From the NCBI GenBank assembly GCA_964352715.1, contig CAYGSU010000104.1, forward strand, positions 1 to 9,554: a stretch of DNA of 9,554 bases. The letters run 5' to 3'. Shown piece by piece: positions 1 to 7,019 of the stretch. Within the stretch, counting starts at the first letter, position 1; each line of letters begins with the position of its first letter. This stretch comes from JAVKBW01 sp964352715. GTDB taxonomy: Bacteria > Pseudomonadota > Alphaproteobacteria > UBA8366 > Aestuariispiraceae. The notes beneath the pieces are model-generated. The model did not search any database. It was not told the origin of the DNA and worked only from the letters and a program-made list of their open reading frames with translations. A program made the translations under genes and the position numbers.

Positions 1-520
1 TGCCCTGTTCGACAATGTAGTCTGTGCTCACCATGCCGATTGCGAGCCGGTCGCCATGAATCCGCATCAGATAGAAAACCGGATTACCCTTCGCGTCCTT
101 CATTACGGGGCTGAAAACAACCCGGTCTTCCCGGGCGAGACCCATCAATGTTTCGAAAAACCTCTCCGGCACGCGCTTTGGCCAGATTTCCGTGCTGGTC
201 GCAATTGCCCGGACGATTTCACGGGTGTTCACATCCACGAAGCAGATATGATAAAAATCCAGTGATTTCAGGAAGTTGATCGTTTCCGGCGTATGAGTTT
301 CCTCATCCTGAAGCGACGTAACCATTTCAAACCCGTTGCGCAAGTCGACCGAATACCGCTCCAGCGCCTCGCCGACATTGCGGGCGATCACCAGGTGCTT
401 GTCGACAACGGAATTGATTTCCCGGGTCAGGGCATCGGAAACAATCCAGATTCCAAGCGCCAGTACCGGGATTACAGCTATCCCGGACAGACTCAGAAAA
501 AACAGTATCCGCAATGTCAT
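1..520 (-). CDS. Membrane sensor protein, N-terminal part with Cache-like domain (partial, runs off left edge)
   Basis: An open frame on the minus strand starts at ATG 520-518 and stays open to base 1, giving 173 visible residues. It begins MTLRILFFLSLSGIAVIPVL, a signal-anchor/TM helix at about residues 4-28. An amphipathic helix follows, then an alpha/beta region with the signatures FYHICFVDVNTREIVRAI and VVFSPVMKDAKGNPVFYLM. These patterns are typical of extracytoplasmic dCache/sCache ligand-sensing domains of histidine kinases, diguanylate cyclases or chemoreceptors. The output domain lies outside the window, so the class of sensor cannot be decided. AAGG, 8 bases before the ATG, is a plausible ribosome binding site. 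A GC-rich inverted repeat (541-557) lies just upstream. The gene is not obviously co-transcribed with the next minus-strand gene, which ends 289 bases upstream. I am confident that it is coding and membrane-anchored, and moderately confident of the Cache assignment. Confidence 0.8.
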   Translation of the reverse strand, partial: MTLRILFFLSLSGIAVIPVLALGIWIVSDALTREINSVVDKHLVIARNVGEALERYSVDLRNGFEMVTSLQDEETHTPETINFLKSLDFYHICFVDVNTREIVRAIATSTEIWPKRVPERFFETLMGLAREDRVVFSPVMKDAKGNPVFYLMRIHGDRLAIGMVSTDYIVEQG

Positions 521-540
521 GCATTCCGCCTTGAAGAGAT

Positions 541-557
541 GCCGCGTGGTTCGCGGC
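541..557. repeat. Inverted repeat upstream of the sensor gene
   Basis: GCCGCG-TGGTT-CGCGGC has perfect 6-bp arms and a 5-base spacer, ending 21 bases before the sensor ATG. In the sensor mRNA it could form a hairpin just 5' of the ribosome binding site, or it could be an operator. No T-tract follows on either strand, so it is not a typical terminator. Arms of this length are expected by chance every few hundred bases, so no function is claimed. The rest of 521-809 shows no convincing gene, promoter or terminator. Confidence 0.35.
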
Positions 558-809
558 CGATACGCCCCGTTTGCCTATCAGGGAGCTGGAAACGGTTGTC
601 CCAAAAAAACTGGAACATCATCAAGGCACCGGAAGCTGCTCGCTACGGACAAGATCATCTGCCGGTGCCACGTTGACGGTACCCTCTACCTCCTAACCCA
701 GTACCTGATTATTGTCGAGTAAGGATGACGCTATCTAGATTTCCGGACAGCCAAGGCAACCCTGGGATAACGAAGCAACCAATCCGGCGAGACCCGGCAG
801 TCGATGGTC

Positions 810-2027
810 CTATTCTTCCGCATCCGGGTGCAGCCGCGCGGCGACCGATGAAACCTGATAGGTAAGCGCCGGGGCGGCGCCGGTCTCTTCCGGCGCGTCT
901 CGCCGCAGCCGGCGGAACACAGCGATCATGACCGTCAACCCCTGAACAGCGGCCAGCATGAGAAAAAGAGATTCCGGCCCGAGAGCGTCAATGACAGCAG
1001 GACCGCAAAATGCGCCGGTCAGGATGCCCGTATAGATCGCCAGGACAAGCGCACCGCTGGCCGGAACGATCTGCGACGGCTTCAGCTTATCATTCGCATG
1101 CGCCACACAGATGGAATAGATGGGGAAGGTAAAAGCGGCGATAACGGCGACAACGGCATGCAGGTATCCGTCTGCAAACTCGCTTACGATAACAAGACAG
1201 CCCGCACAGGATATCATCCCGGATAACGCGACGACGTAGCGCCGGTCCATCCTGTCCGACAGCCAGCCGAGCGGAAACTGAGACAACGCGCCCGCCATTG
1301 TTGCGGTGGTCAGCAGCAGCCCGACCTCCACGCCAGTATAGCCGATTGCCAGCGCATAGATCGGTGTCGAGATAAACAGCAGGCTTTGGCCCATGCCATT
1401 AAGCGACGACCCCAGCACCGCCATCGGTGAAATACGGAACAGTTCGCGGATCGATAGCCGGTCGGGCGCTTCAAATTCAGGCGCGGGCTGCACCGATATC
1501 AGCATCGGCACGAGAGCGATGGAAATCAGGATCGACACGACACCGAAAAGCATCAGCCCGGACGGATCGGGGATCCCCACCAGAAGCTGGCCGGCCGAGG
1601 AGCCGACGATCTGCGCCACGAAATAAATCGACAAAAGCTTGCCCCGGCTGGTGTTGTCGGCCCGCGCGTTGAGCCAGCTCTCACAAACCACATAAAGACC
1701 GGAAAAGCAGAACCCGCCGAGCAGCCGCATCAGACCCCAGCTATACGGATCGGTGGTCAGCAGATGAACCACCGCCGCAATGCTGGCTGTAGAGGCCAGC
1801 ACCCCGAACGTCCGCACATGGCCAATCCGTTCGACCAGTTTCGGCGCCAGGAATGCGCTGACCAGTGCACCGATAGGGTAGCAGGCCTGCACCGCACCGA
1901 TAACGGTTTGAGAAAATCCAAGCTCGGTCGCGCGCACCGTCAGGAGTGTGGCCAGCAGACCGTTCCCCATCATCAGCAGGAAGATGCCGATGAAAAGCTG
2001 CCAGTTGATGCGCAGGGCGTTGAACAT
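810..2027 (-). CDS. MFS transporter, YcaD type
   Basis: A 405-residue, 12-TM major facilitator superfamily permease of the inner membrane. The first helix region starts at about residue 10. A weak motif A-like loop between TM2 and TM3 reads APKLVERIGHVRTFG, and a clearer one between TM8 and TM9 reads GWLSDRMDRR at about residues 254-263. CESWLN at about residues 115-120 is a hallmark of the YcaD-type subgroup. Substrates of this subgroup are not well established, so none is assigned. The frame extends 5 codons further to a TTG at 2042. I prefer ATG 2027 because it is a standard start and gives a normal N-terminus; neither start has a strong ribosome binding site. An inverted repeat (2043-2057) sits just upstream. 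The gene follows the MAPEG gene on the same strand after 124 bases, so it may have its own promoter, but I found no convincing one. The C-terminal 30 residues are a non-conserved cytoplasmic tail. Confidence 0.9.
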   Translation of the reverse strand: MFNALRINWQLFIGIFLLMMGNGLLATLLTVRATELGFSQTVIGAVQACYPIGALVSAFLAPKLVERIGHVRTFGVLASTASIAAVVHLLTTDPYSWGLMRLLGGFCFSGLYVVCESWLNARADNTSRGKLLSIYFVAQIVGSSAGQLLVGIPDPSGLMLFGVVSILISIALVPMLISVQPAPEFEAPDRLSIRELFRISPMAVLGSSLNGMGQSLLFISTPIYALAIGYTGVEVGLLLTTATMAGALSQFPLGWLSDRMDRRYVVALSGMISCAGCLVIVSEFADGYLHAVVAVIAAFTFPIYSICVAHANDKLKPSQIVPASGALVLAIYTGILTGAFCGPAVIDALGPESLFLMLAAVQGLTVMIAVFRRLRRDAPEETGAAPALTYQVSSVAARLHPDAEE

Positions 2028-2042
2028 TGAAGGCGCGTCCAA

Positions 2043-2057
2043 TTCTGATTGTCAGAA
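2043..2057. repeat. Inverted repeat upstream of the MFS gene (possible operator)
   Basis: TTCTGA-TTG-TCAGAA has perfect 6-bp arms and a 3-base spacer, centred about 23 bases upstream of the preferred MFS start (ATG 2027). It is placed where a repressor site or an mRNA hairpin would control translation of the transporter. Repeats of this size also arise by chance, so this is a candidate only. Confidence 0.35.
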
Positions 2058-2151
2058 GGTCGACCCGCCCCCTTATCCCGGTTGAAGGGCCTACACAAAT
2101 GCGAAATACGCTGTTTTTCATGCGTCAGCGGAAGGCACGCCCGCGCAGGGG

Positions 2152-2691
2152 CTATGTCAGGACGTCAACGAGCAACGATCCTGTCAGAATCAGCACAAGC
2201 AGCACCGTAGGATAGAAGGTCAGCCCGAAGCCCAATGCTCGGCCCGGCGCGCCGCTCATGTATCCATGTCGAAACAGCAAGCGGCCGATTGCGAACAGGA
2301 TGGTGGCCATCGCCACGCCTCCCGCCCAGCCCGGCGGGGCAAGACGCAGAAACCCGGCATAGACAAGGACCGCCAGCACCGCCTGTTCCAGCGTGTTCTG
2401 CAGAACCGCCCGCAGGATCATGACCCGCGGCGATCCTTCGGTGAGGCCGCTGCCATCAATGTCTTCGGCATGCAAGAACCGGTATTGGGCGATGGAGCCG
2501 ATTGAGGCCAGCAGCCAAAGCACCGGTGGCAGGGAACATATGGCCCAGACATCAAGCAGGTCACGCAGGGTCTCGATCGGGCCGAGTACGGCCGGACCGA
2601 AGTGGATCGCCGCCGGTATCAGGATCAGCGTGACTGCGCCTGCTATCGCCGCATTTCGCGCAACGCCGCGTTGTTTTTCGCTGAGGCTCAT
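2152..2691 (-). CDS. MAPEG family integral membrane protein
   Basis: A 179-residue membrane protein resembling the MAPEG family (membrane-associated proteins in eicosanoid and glutathione metabolism). Predicted hydrophobic segments are at about residues 12-30, 48-66, 103-118, 122-138 and 153-176. The family pattern is visible as RAVLQNTLEQAVLAVLVYAG (residues 94-113) and GRLLFRHGYMSGAPGRALGF (136-155), the region that in eukaryotic members contributes to glutathione binding. Bacterial MAPEG proteins are mostly uncharacterised, so glutathione transferase or peroxidase activity is possible but not shown. The ATG at 2691-2689 overlaps the TGA of the upstream acetyltransferase gene (ATGA, 4 bp), so translational coupling is likely. 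It is the last gene of the minus-strand operon that starts at 4448. Confidence 0.85.
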   Translation of the reverse strand: MSLSEKQRGVARNAAIAGAVTLILIPAAIHFGPAVLGPIETLRDLLDVWAICSLPPVLWLLASIGSIAQYRFLHAEDIDGSGLTEGSPRVMILRAVLQNTLEQAVLAVLVYAGFLRLAPPGWAGGVAMATILFAIGRLLFRHGYMSGAPGRALGFGLTFYPTVLLVLILTGSLLVDVLT

Positions 2692-3194
2692 GCTTCTTGC
2701 GCACTGATCCAGTCAGTCCGGTCAAACTGCATGACATGAATATCGTCGTTGCCGAGCTTTTGGCGACCGGTGAACCGAAAACCGAGCCGTTCGTAGAATC
2801 TGATCGCTGCCGTGTTGCTGACCAGCGGATCGATGATGATGGCCCGTACCGACGGATCGGCAAAACAGCGATCGAACGCCGCGCGCATCATTTTTTCGCC
2901 ATGCCCCTTACCGGTATCCGCAAGATCGCCGATCCAGATATCGAGGGCCCGTAAATCGTCGGCGACATCGCCCCAGTAATGAGTTTCCTCCTGCGCCGGG
3001 TCAATGATGACGACGAGGCCGATCGGCCGGCCTTCGGTTTCGGCTATCAGAAATTCGCGCCAGTCAACATCGCGGGCCAGTTCGCGCGACCAGTCATAGC
3101 TTTCGTTGTCGCCGGTCGCGTCGATGACATGCGGCTGGCTGTCCCAGTACCGTAACAGAACCGAATCCGTCTGTGTCGCCAATCGAAGCCGCAT
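2688..3194 (-). CDS. GNAT family N-acetyltransferase, AAC(6')-like
   Basis: A 168-residue GNAT enzyme that would transfer an acetyl group from acetyl-CoA to an amine. The acetyl-CoA-binding motif is at residues 85-103 (DIWIGD, then GKGHGEKMM). The following strand and helix, DPLVSNTAAIRFYERLGF (122-139), closely match the layout of aminoglycoside 6'-N-acetyltransferases (SN.AAIR.YE..GF). That family also contains many chromosomal members with unknown substrates, so resistance is not inferred. The frame can start at GTG 3200 or ATG 3194. ATG is preferred because it leaves better spacing to the GAGGG of the ribosome binding site. It begins 12 bases after the oxidase stop and overlaps the MAPEG gene by 4 bp, so it is the middle gene of a three-gene operon. 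Confidence 0.87.
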   Translation of the reverse strand: MRLRLATQTDSVLLRYWDSQPHVIDATGDNESYDWSRELARDVDWREFLIAETEGRPIGLVVIIDPAQEETHYWGDVADDLRALDIWIGDLADTGKGHGEKMMRAAFDRCFADPSVRAIIIDPLVSNTAAIRFYERLGFRFTGRQKLGNDDIHVMQFDRTDWISAQEA

Positions 3195-3206
3195 CAGCAC
3201 CCACCC

Positions 3207-4448
3207 TCAGCCGAACAACGGCCGCAAATGGTCATTCAGAAACAGACCATCCGGGTCGAATTCCAGCCGTAGCCGCTTGAAATCCTCATACCGGGGAAAA
3301 AGTTCGGCGAGCCTTTCAGCCGTTGTGAAATGCAGCTTGCCCCAATGCGGTCGCCCACCCCCTTCATAGAGGTGCTCATCACACGTGCGCAGATACGGCC
3401 AGTAATCGGTGCCCGGTTTGCCGGATACAGAGATCACCACCGTATCCTGCTTGTAGTTCGGGCTGAGCCACGCCTCATCCGCCGCAACGAAGCGAACCTC
3501 CATCGGGTAAATGCTGTCCGGCAGGGTTTGCAGCATCAGATCGCGCTGATCGCGGAAAACCTGTTTGGCGTTTTCCGCCGGCAGAAAGTATTCCAGCTCG
3601 TGGAAGTTCGGTTCGAAGATATGCGGATAAATACGATAGGACCGGTCGATCCGTTCCCCGTCCGGTAGCGACCGCACCCCCGGCTCCTCGTCCGTTTCGC
3701 GATACAGTTTCACCATGCACATATCGGCCTTCGCCTCCGGGAAGCCGTATAGAACAGATGATCCGTCGGTCGGCATCCAGAAGAATGAAAAATGCCGATA
3801 GTCGGTCAGCAGATCGTCCCAGCGTTCCAGCACTTCGTCGGCATGCATGTAAACGATTTGTTCGTGCAGGTGATACGCCGGTGCAACATCGATGGTCAGC
3901 TCGGTCATGATTCCCAAAAGACCGATCGAGGTCTGCACCGCGCCGAAAATCTCCGGATCGGTTTCACGCGACAGGCTCCGCACTGCCCCCCGCCCATCGA
4001 CCAGCCGACAGGCGCTCAACGCAGCGGAAAAGCTTTGCAACGATCGGCCTGAACCGTGGGTCGACGTCGCGACCGCACCGGCGATGGCCTGGGTATCGAT
4101 ATCACCCTGGTTTTTCAGCGCCAGACCTTTGGCCCAAAGGGGCTCTGCGAAATCAGCGATTGTGGTATGCGCCTTTGCCGAGACCTGCCGGGCCACCGTA
4201 TCGATGCCGGTTATGCCGCGCAGACCACGCGTGTTCAGCAGAACGCCATCGGTCAGCGATGCCGGCGTGAAGGAGTGACCTGAACCGGGGGTACGGATAC
4301 GCAGTCCTTCCCGGGATGCTGCGCCGACAGCATCCACAACGGCCTGTTCGCTATCGGCATCCACCATTCGAGCCGGCGTGCAGCTCTGGTTGCCAACCCA
4401 GTTCGTCCACCGCCGCTCTCCGAAGCCGCCATTTCCCTCGTCCCACAT
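3207..4448 (-). CDS. FAD-dependent oxidase of the D-arabinono-1,4-lactone oxidase / alditol oxidase family
   Basis: A 413-residue flavoenzyme with an N-terminal FAD-binding type 4 (PCMH) domain and a C-terminal ALO domain. The flavin motif GSGHSFTP (residues 55-62) contains His58, at the place where this family attaches FAD covalently. GAVATSTHGSG (124-134) is the second FAD-binding stretch. Three active-site positions known from alditol oxidase (AldO) are present: Glu317 and Arg319 in MEVRFVAADEAWLSP, and Lys371 in PHWGKLHF. The C-terminus ends in the usual FDP-(x)5-NDHLRPLFG. It should oxidise a polyol or aldonolactone with oxygen, forming H2O2; the substrate is not determinable from sequence. 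The start is ATG 4448-4446 with AGAGG 7 bases upstream. It is first in a minus-strand operon with an acetyltransferase and a MAPEG protein, and is divergent from the ribokinase operon. No signal peptide is seen, so a cytoplasmic location is likely. Confidence 0.93.
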   Translation of the reverse strand: MWDEGNGGFGERRWTNWVGNQSCTPARMVDADSEQAVVDAVGAASREGLRIRTPGSGHSFTPASLTDGVLLNTRGLRGITGIDTVARQVSAKAHTTIADFAEPLWAKGLALKNQGDIDTQAIAGAVATSTHGSGRSLQSFSAALSACRLVDGRGAVRSLSRETDPEIFGAVQTSIGLLGIMTELTIDVAPAYHLHEQIVYMHADEVLERWDDLLTDYRHFSFFWMPTDGSSVLYGFPEAKADMCMVKLYRETDEEPGVRSLPDGERIDRSYRIYPHIFEPNFHELEYFLPAENAKQVFRDQRDLMLQTLPDSIYPMEVRFVAADEAWLSPNYKQDTVVISVSGKPGTDYWPYLRTCDEHLYEGGGRPHWGKLHFTTAERLAELFPRYEDFKRLRLEFDPDGLFLNDHLRPLFG

Positions 4449-4480
4449 ACCGCACCTCTCTTCCCGTCACAATCAATGCC

Positions 4481-4496
4481 AGCAATGACTATTGCT
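4481..4496. repeat. Inverted repeat in the divergent promoter region
   Basis: AGCAAT-GACT-ATTGCT has perfect 6-bp arms and a 4-base spacer, lying 33-48 bases upstream of the oxidase ATG. It is downstream of the proposed oxidase promoter (4521-4549), so it could be a roadblock operator or a leader hairpin. A repeat of this size can be chance. Confidence 0.35.
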
Positions 4497-4520
4497 TTCG
4501 CCCAACCATCTTAGAGCCTA

Positions 4521-4549
4521 GTTAAACCAAACCTAAAGAGTGAAGTCAT
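4521..4549 (-). promoter_or_regulatory. Candidate sigma70-like promoter for the oxidase operon
   Basis: On the minus strand ATGACT (4549-4544) serves as the -35 and TTTAAC (4526-4521) as the -10, with a 17-base spacer. Eight of twelve positions match the consensus. Transcription would start near 4513, leaving a leader of about 65 bases that includes the inverted repeat at 4481-4496. Confidence 0.45.
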
Positions 4550-4576
4550 ATGTCAGGGCAACAACCATCGGGGAAA

Positions 4577-4604
4577 TCGACAAGGGCCGGATTATCGGTA
4601 TCCT
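4577..4604 (+). promoter_or_regulatory. Candidate sigma70-like promoter for the ribokinase operon
   Basis: TCGACA (4577-4582) matches five of six -35 positions, and TATCCT (4599-4604) matches four of six -10 positions, with a 16-base spacer. The predicted start near 4611 gives a short leader of about 30 bases before the ribokinase ATG at 4641. The placement fits well, but no regulator gene lies next to it. Confidence 0.5.
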
Positions 4605-4640
4605 GTCGACGACGCGCAACTGGCAGGCAGGGCAGATTAC

Positions 4641-5543
4641 ATGGCCGTTCTCAATATCGGCAGCATCAATATCGACAACGTCTACCGAGTCCCGAACTTC
4701 GCCACCCCCGGCGAAACCCTGCTGGTGAAAAATTACAGCCGCGGCCTGGGTGGAAAAGGCGCAAACCAGTCCATCGCCCTGGCCCGTGCCGGAGCCGAAG
4801 TCAGACATGCCGGCGCTATCGGTCCGGACAGCCATTGGGTTGTCGATGCCATGAAACAGGCCGGCGTCGATACGAAGGCAATCCTGACACTAGACATCCC
4901 AACCGGCCACGCCGTCATCCAGGTTACCGACAGCGGCGAAAACAGCATCCTCGTCTGCCCCGGCGCCAACACTGCGCTGACCAGAGAGCAGATCGATAGG
5001 GCCGTATCGGCAATGCCGCAGGGTGCATGGTTACTGTTTCAAAATGAAACCAACCTGACGCCATTCATTGCTGAAGCGGGGCAGCGCCAAGGCCTTCGAA
5101 TAGCCTACAGCGCCGCTCCGTTCATCGCAGAGACGGCAAGAATTGTCCTGCCGTTCGTACGGTTGCTCGTGGTCAACGAGCCCGAAGCAGCGGCGCTGGC
5201 CGCTCTCCTCCAAACCGATATCTCGCGGATCCCTGTGCCGGAACTGGTCATCACCAGCGGGCGCAACGGTGCACGTTATATCGCCAGAACAGCAGACCCG
5301 GCACACGACATCGATATTTCCATTCCTGCTTTCGCCGTGGATGCAATCGACACAACGGGGGCCGGCGACACGTTCCTTGGCTATTTTCTGGCGGCTTTTG
5401 ATGCCGGAGGCGATGCCGAAACCGCCCTGACCAGGGCGTCGGCAGCCGCAGCGATCCAGGTTTCCCGGCCAGGCGCGGCCGACGCCATTCCCGACATCGT
5501 CGAGGTCGATGTCTTTCTCGCCCGGAACCACGCGCATGACTAA
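4641..5543 (+). CDS. rbsK: Ribokinase (PfkB family sugar kinase)
   Basis: A 300-residue PfkB-family kinase of normal ribokinase length. It would phosphorylate ribose with ATP to ribose 5-phosphate in the cytoplasm. The N-terminal sugar-contact strand NIGSINIDNVYRVP is followed by the first PfkB signature GGKGANQ (residues 37-43). VVNEPEA (177-183) carries the Asn-Glu pair used in Mg/phosphate binding. The second signature DTTGAGDTF (237-245) holds the catalytic base Asp243 and the anion hole. The family also includes nucleoside and other pentose kinases. Ribokinase is favoured because the next gene, a nucleoside hydrolase, produces ribose. The start is ATG 4641 with a weak AGGG ribosome binding site. 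It is the first gene of the plus-strand operon, behind the candidate promoter 4577-4604. Its stop codon lies inside the start of the hydrolase gene. Confidence 0.92.
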   Translation: MAVLNIGSINIDNVYRVPNFATPGETLLVKNYSRGLGGKGANQSIALARAGAEVRHAGAIGPDSHWVVDAMKQAGVDTKAILTLDIPTGHAVIQVTDSGENSILVCPGANTALTREQIDRAVSAMPQGAWLLFQNETNLTPFIAEAGQRQGLRIAYSAAPFIAETARIVLPFVRLLVVNEPEAAALAALLQTDISRIPVPELVITSGRNGARYIARTADPAHDIDISIPAFAVDAIDTTGAGDTFLGYFLAAFDAGGDAETALTRASAAAAIQVSRPGAADAIPDIVEVDVFLARNHAHD

Positions 5544-6486
5544 CCACAAGATCATCATAGATACCGATCCCGGCATTGACGACGCCATGGCGATCCACCT
5601 CGCCTTCGCGCATCCAGAAGTCGAGGTTCTCGGCCTGACCACCGTGTTCGGCAATGTACTGACCCCGGTCGCCACGCGAAATGCCCTGAGGTTGACGGAA
5701 ATGGCGTCCTATCTCTGCCCGGTCGCGCAGGGCGCAGACATCCCGCTGGTTCAGGAACGGCATCCGCCGGCAGTCGACTATCACGGCGTTGAGGGGTTCG
5801 GTGACGTGCCGGCGGCACAGCCATCCGCCCTGCCCGATCCGCGTTCCGCTGCTGACTTCATCATCGAACGCATCAACCGGCAACCGGGGGAGATAACGTT
5901 GTGCGCCATCGGTCCGCTGACCAACCTGGCGCTGGCGCTTCACGGGGACCCCGGTATTGCCGGCCGAGTGAAGCGCGTCGTCGTCATGGGCGGCGCGGTA
6001 ACTGTACCGGGCAATGTCACAGATTGGGCTGAAGCCAATATCTGGTGCGATCCGCATGCGGCGGATGCGGTATTCGCGGCTGCCTGGCCGATCACCCTGA
6101 TCGGGCTGGACGTCACGATGAAGGTCGCCGCCAAACCCGATGACCTTCGACGCATCGCCGAAGCCGCGCCCGATATCGGCGGGTTTCTGGAAGATGCAGC
6201 ACGGTTTTCCTTCGACCAGCTGCGACAGTCCGCCGGAGAAGAAGTCTGCTTTCTGCATGACCCGTCTGCCGTAATCGCGATTACCAATCCCGAATTCTTC
6301 TCGACGGAAGGAACGGCCCTGCACGTGACTTGTGCGGGAAATCGCATCGGTCAAACCTGCGTATGCGACGACGAAACCCGGCGAAGTGTCGATGTCGCCG
6401 TCGATGTCGATCGCGACAGGCTCCGTGATGTATTCCTGACCACTTTATGCGCCGCCGATGCAGCGCGCCTGCGCCGCAGCGTTTGA
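5536..6486 (+). CDS. Inosine-uridine-preferring type nucleoside hydrolase
   Basis: A 316-residue enzyme that cleaves the N-glycosidic bond of ribonucleosides to free base and ribose. The calcium-binding signature DTDPGIDDA is at residues 9-17 (Asp11, Asp15, Asp16). Numbered from this start, the other active-site positions fall at or within one residue of the Crithidia enzyme: His83 in VDYHGVEGFGD, Asn160, Glu166 and Asn168 in EANIWCDPHAA, and the His241-Asp242 pair in LHDPSAV. All key residues are present, so the enzyme should be active; His241 is usually linked to inosine/uridine-type specificity. ATG 5536 is preferred over ATG 5509 because family members start directly before this metal motif. 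The gene overlaps ribokinase by 8 bp, so the two are translationally coupled and act in sequence: nucleoside to ribose to ribose 5-phosphate. No nucleoside transporter is seen in this window. Confidence 0.94.
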   Translation: MTNHKIIIDTDPGIDDAMAIHLAFAHPEVEVLGLTTVFGNVLTPVATRNALRLTEMASYLCPVAQGADIPLVQERHPPAVDYHGVEGFGDVPAAQPSALPDPRSAADFIIERINRQPGEITLCAIGPLTNLALALHGDPGIAGRVKRVVVMGGAVTVPGNVTDWAEANIWCDPHAADAVFAAAWPITLIGLDVTMKVAAKPDDLRRIAEAAPDIGGFLEDAARFSFDQLRQSAGEEVCFLHDPSAVIAITNPEFFSTEGTALHVTCAGNRIGQTCVCDDETRRSVDVAVDVDRDRLRDVFLTTLCAADAARLRRSV

Positions 6487-6494
6487 TTTTTTCA

Positions 6495-6971
6495 ATGGCA
6501 CCAGCAGAACCGACACGCGCCGGCCGCGACACAGACTGGACCGCCCTGCTGCGCCTCGTGCGTGACAGCTTCGCCTATATGGAAAGCCGCATTGATCCGC
6601 CGTCGTCGATGCACCGGTTGACGGCGGAAAGCATCGCGCGCCATGCCGCAGAGCAGGAAATCTGGATCATCGGCCCGCCGGAAGCGCCGGTCGCCTGCCT
6701 GTTCATGACGGAAAAGCCGGATTGTCTGTATGTCGGCAAGCTGGCGGTAGCGGAAAGCCATCGCGGTAAAGGCTATGCCAGATTACTGATCAACTGCGCC
6801 GAGGCCCGCGCCCGGGCGAAAGGCCTGCCGGCGCTGGAACTGCAGAGCCGTGTTGAACTAACCGAAAACCACGCGGTATTTGCAAAGATGGGGTTCGTCA
6901 AAACCGGCGAGGATGCCCACGAAGGCTACGACCGCCCGACCAGCATCACGATGCGGCGGGTGATCGCCTAG
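6495..6971 (+). CDS. GNAT family N-acetyltransferase
   Basis: A 158-residue single-domain acetyltransferase. The N-terminal part has RDSFAYMESRIDPPSSMHRL (residues 23-42), a stretch I associate with a conserved but uncharacterised GNAT subgroup. The acetyl-CoA-binding motif A is at 80-99 with HRGKGYA (89-95). The C-terminal motif ENHAVFAKMGFVKTGE (124-139) is the usual GNAT strand-helix with a reactive-site Tyr nearby (Tyr145). The substrate is unknown. The frame opens earlier, at ATG 6447, which would overlap the hydrolase by 40 bases. ATG 6495 lies 8 bases after the hydrolase stop and gives a normal GNAT N-terminus, although neither start has a good ribosome binding site. It is the third gene of the salvage operon; a role in that pathway is not evident. 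Confidence 0.85.
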   Translation: MAPAEPTRAGRDTDWTALLRLVRDSFAYMESRIDPPSSMHRLTAESIARHAAEQEIWIIGPPEAPVACLFMTEKPDCLYVGKLAVAESHRGKGYARLLINCAEARARAKGLPALELQSRVELTENHAVFAKMGFVKTGEDAHEGYDRPTSITMRRVIA

Positions 6972-7006
6972 CGTTTCAATATCTTTAATCTGTTCCGAAG
7001 AAACGC
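6971..7006. repeat. Widely spaced inverted repeat upstream of the toxin-antitoxin pair
   Basis: GCGTTTC (6971-6977) and GAAACGC (7000-7006) are perfect 7-bp inverted arms separated by 22 bases. A further GTTTC half-site lies at 7014-7018. The spacer contains an AT-rich -10-like hexamer TTTAAT (6984-6989), but no good -35 is visible. This could be a weak hairpin ending the acetyltransferase transcript or part of the toxin-antitoxin control region. Chance cannot be excluded. Confidence 0.3.
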
Positions 7007-7019
7007 CATCTGTGTTTCA

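Noticed and set aside
293..722. Overlapping plus-strand frames of about 128 codons near the left end
   Set aside because: They lie mostly opposite the better supported minus-strand sensor gene, have no recognisable domain and are rich in Arg, Pro and Ser, as expected of shadow frames.
2139..2154. Possible terminator after the MAPEG gene (GCCC-CTGCGC-GGGC on the minus strand)
   Set aside because: The stem is only 4 bp and no T-tract follows.
2688..3194. Aminoglycoside resistance determinant
   Set aside because: The motif layout is AAC(6')-like, but the gene lies in a metabolic-looking operon with no mobile element. Many chromosomal homologues have other substrates, so resistance is not supported.
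5031..6354. Long minus-strand frames opposite ribokinase and nucleoside hydrolase
   Set aside because: One is 367 codons long, but the plus strand encodes two proteins with intact catalytic motifs. The antisense products show no family signature.
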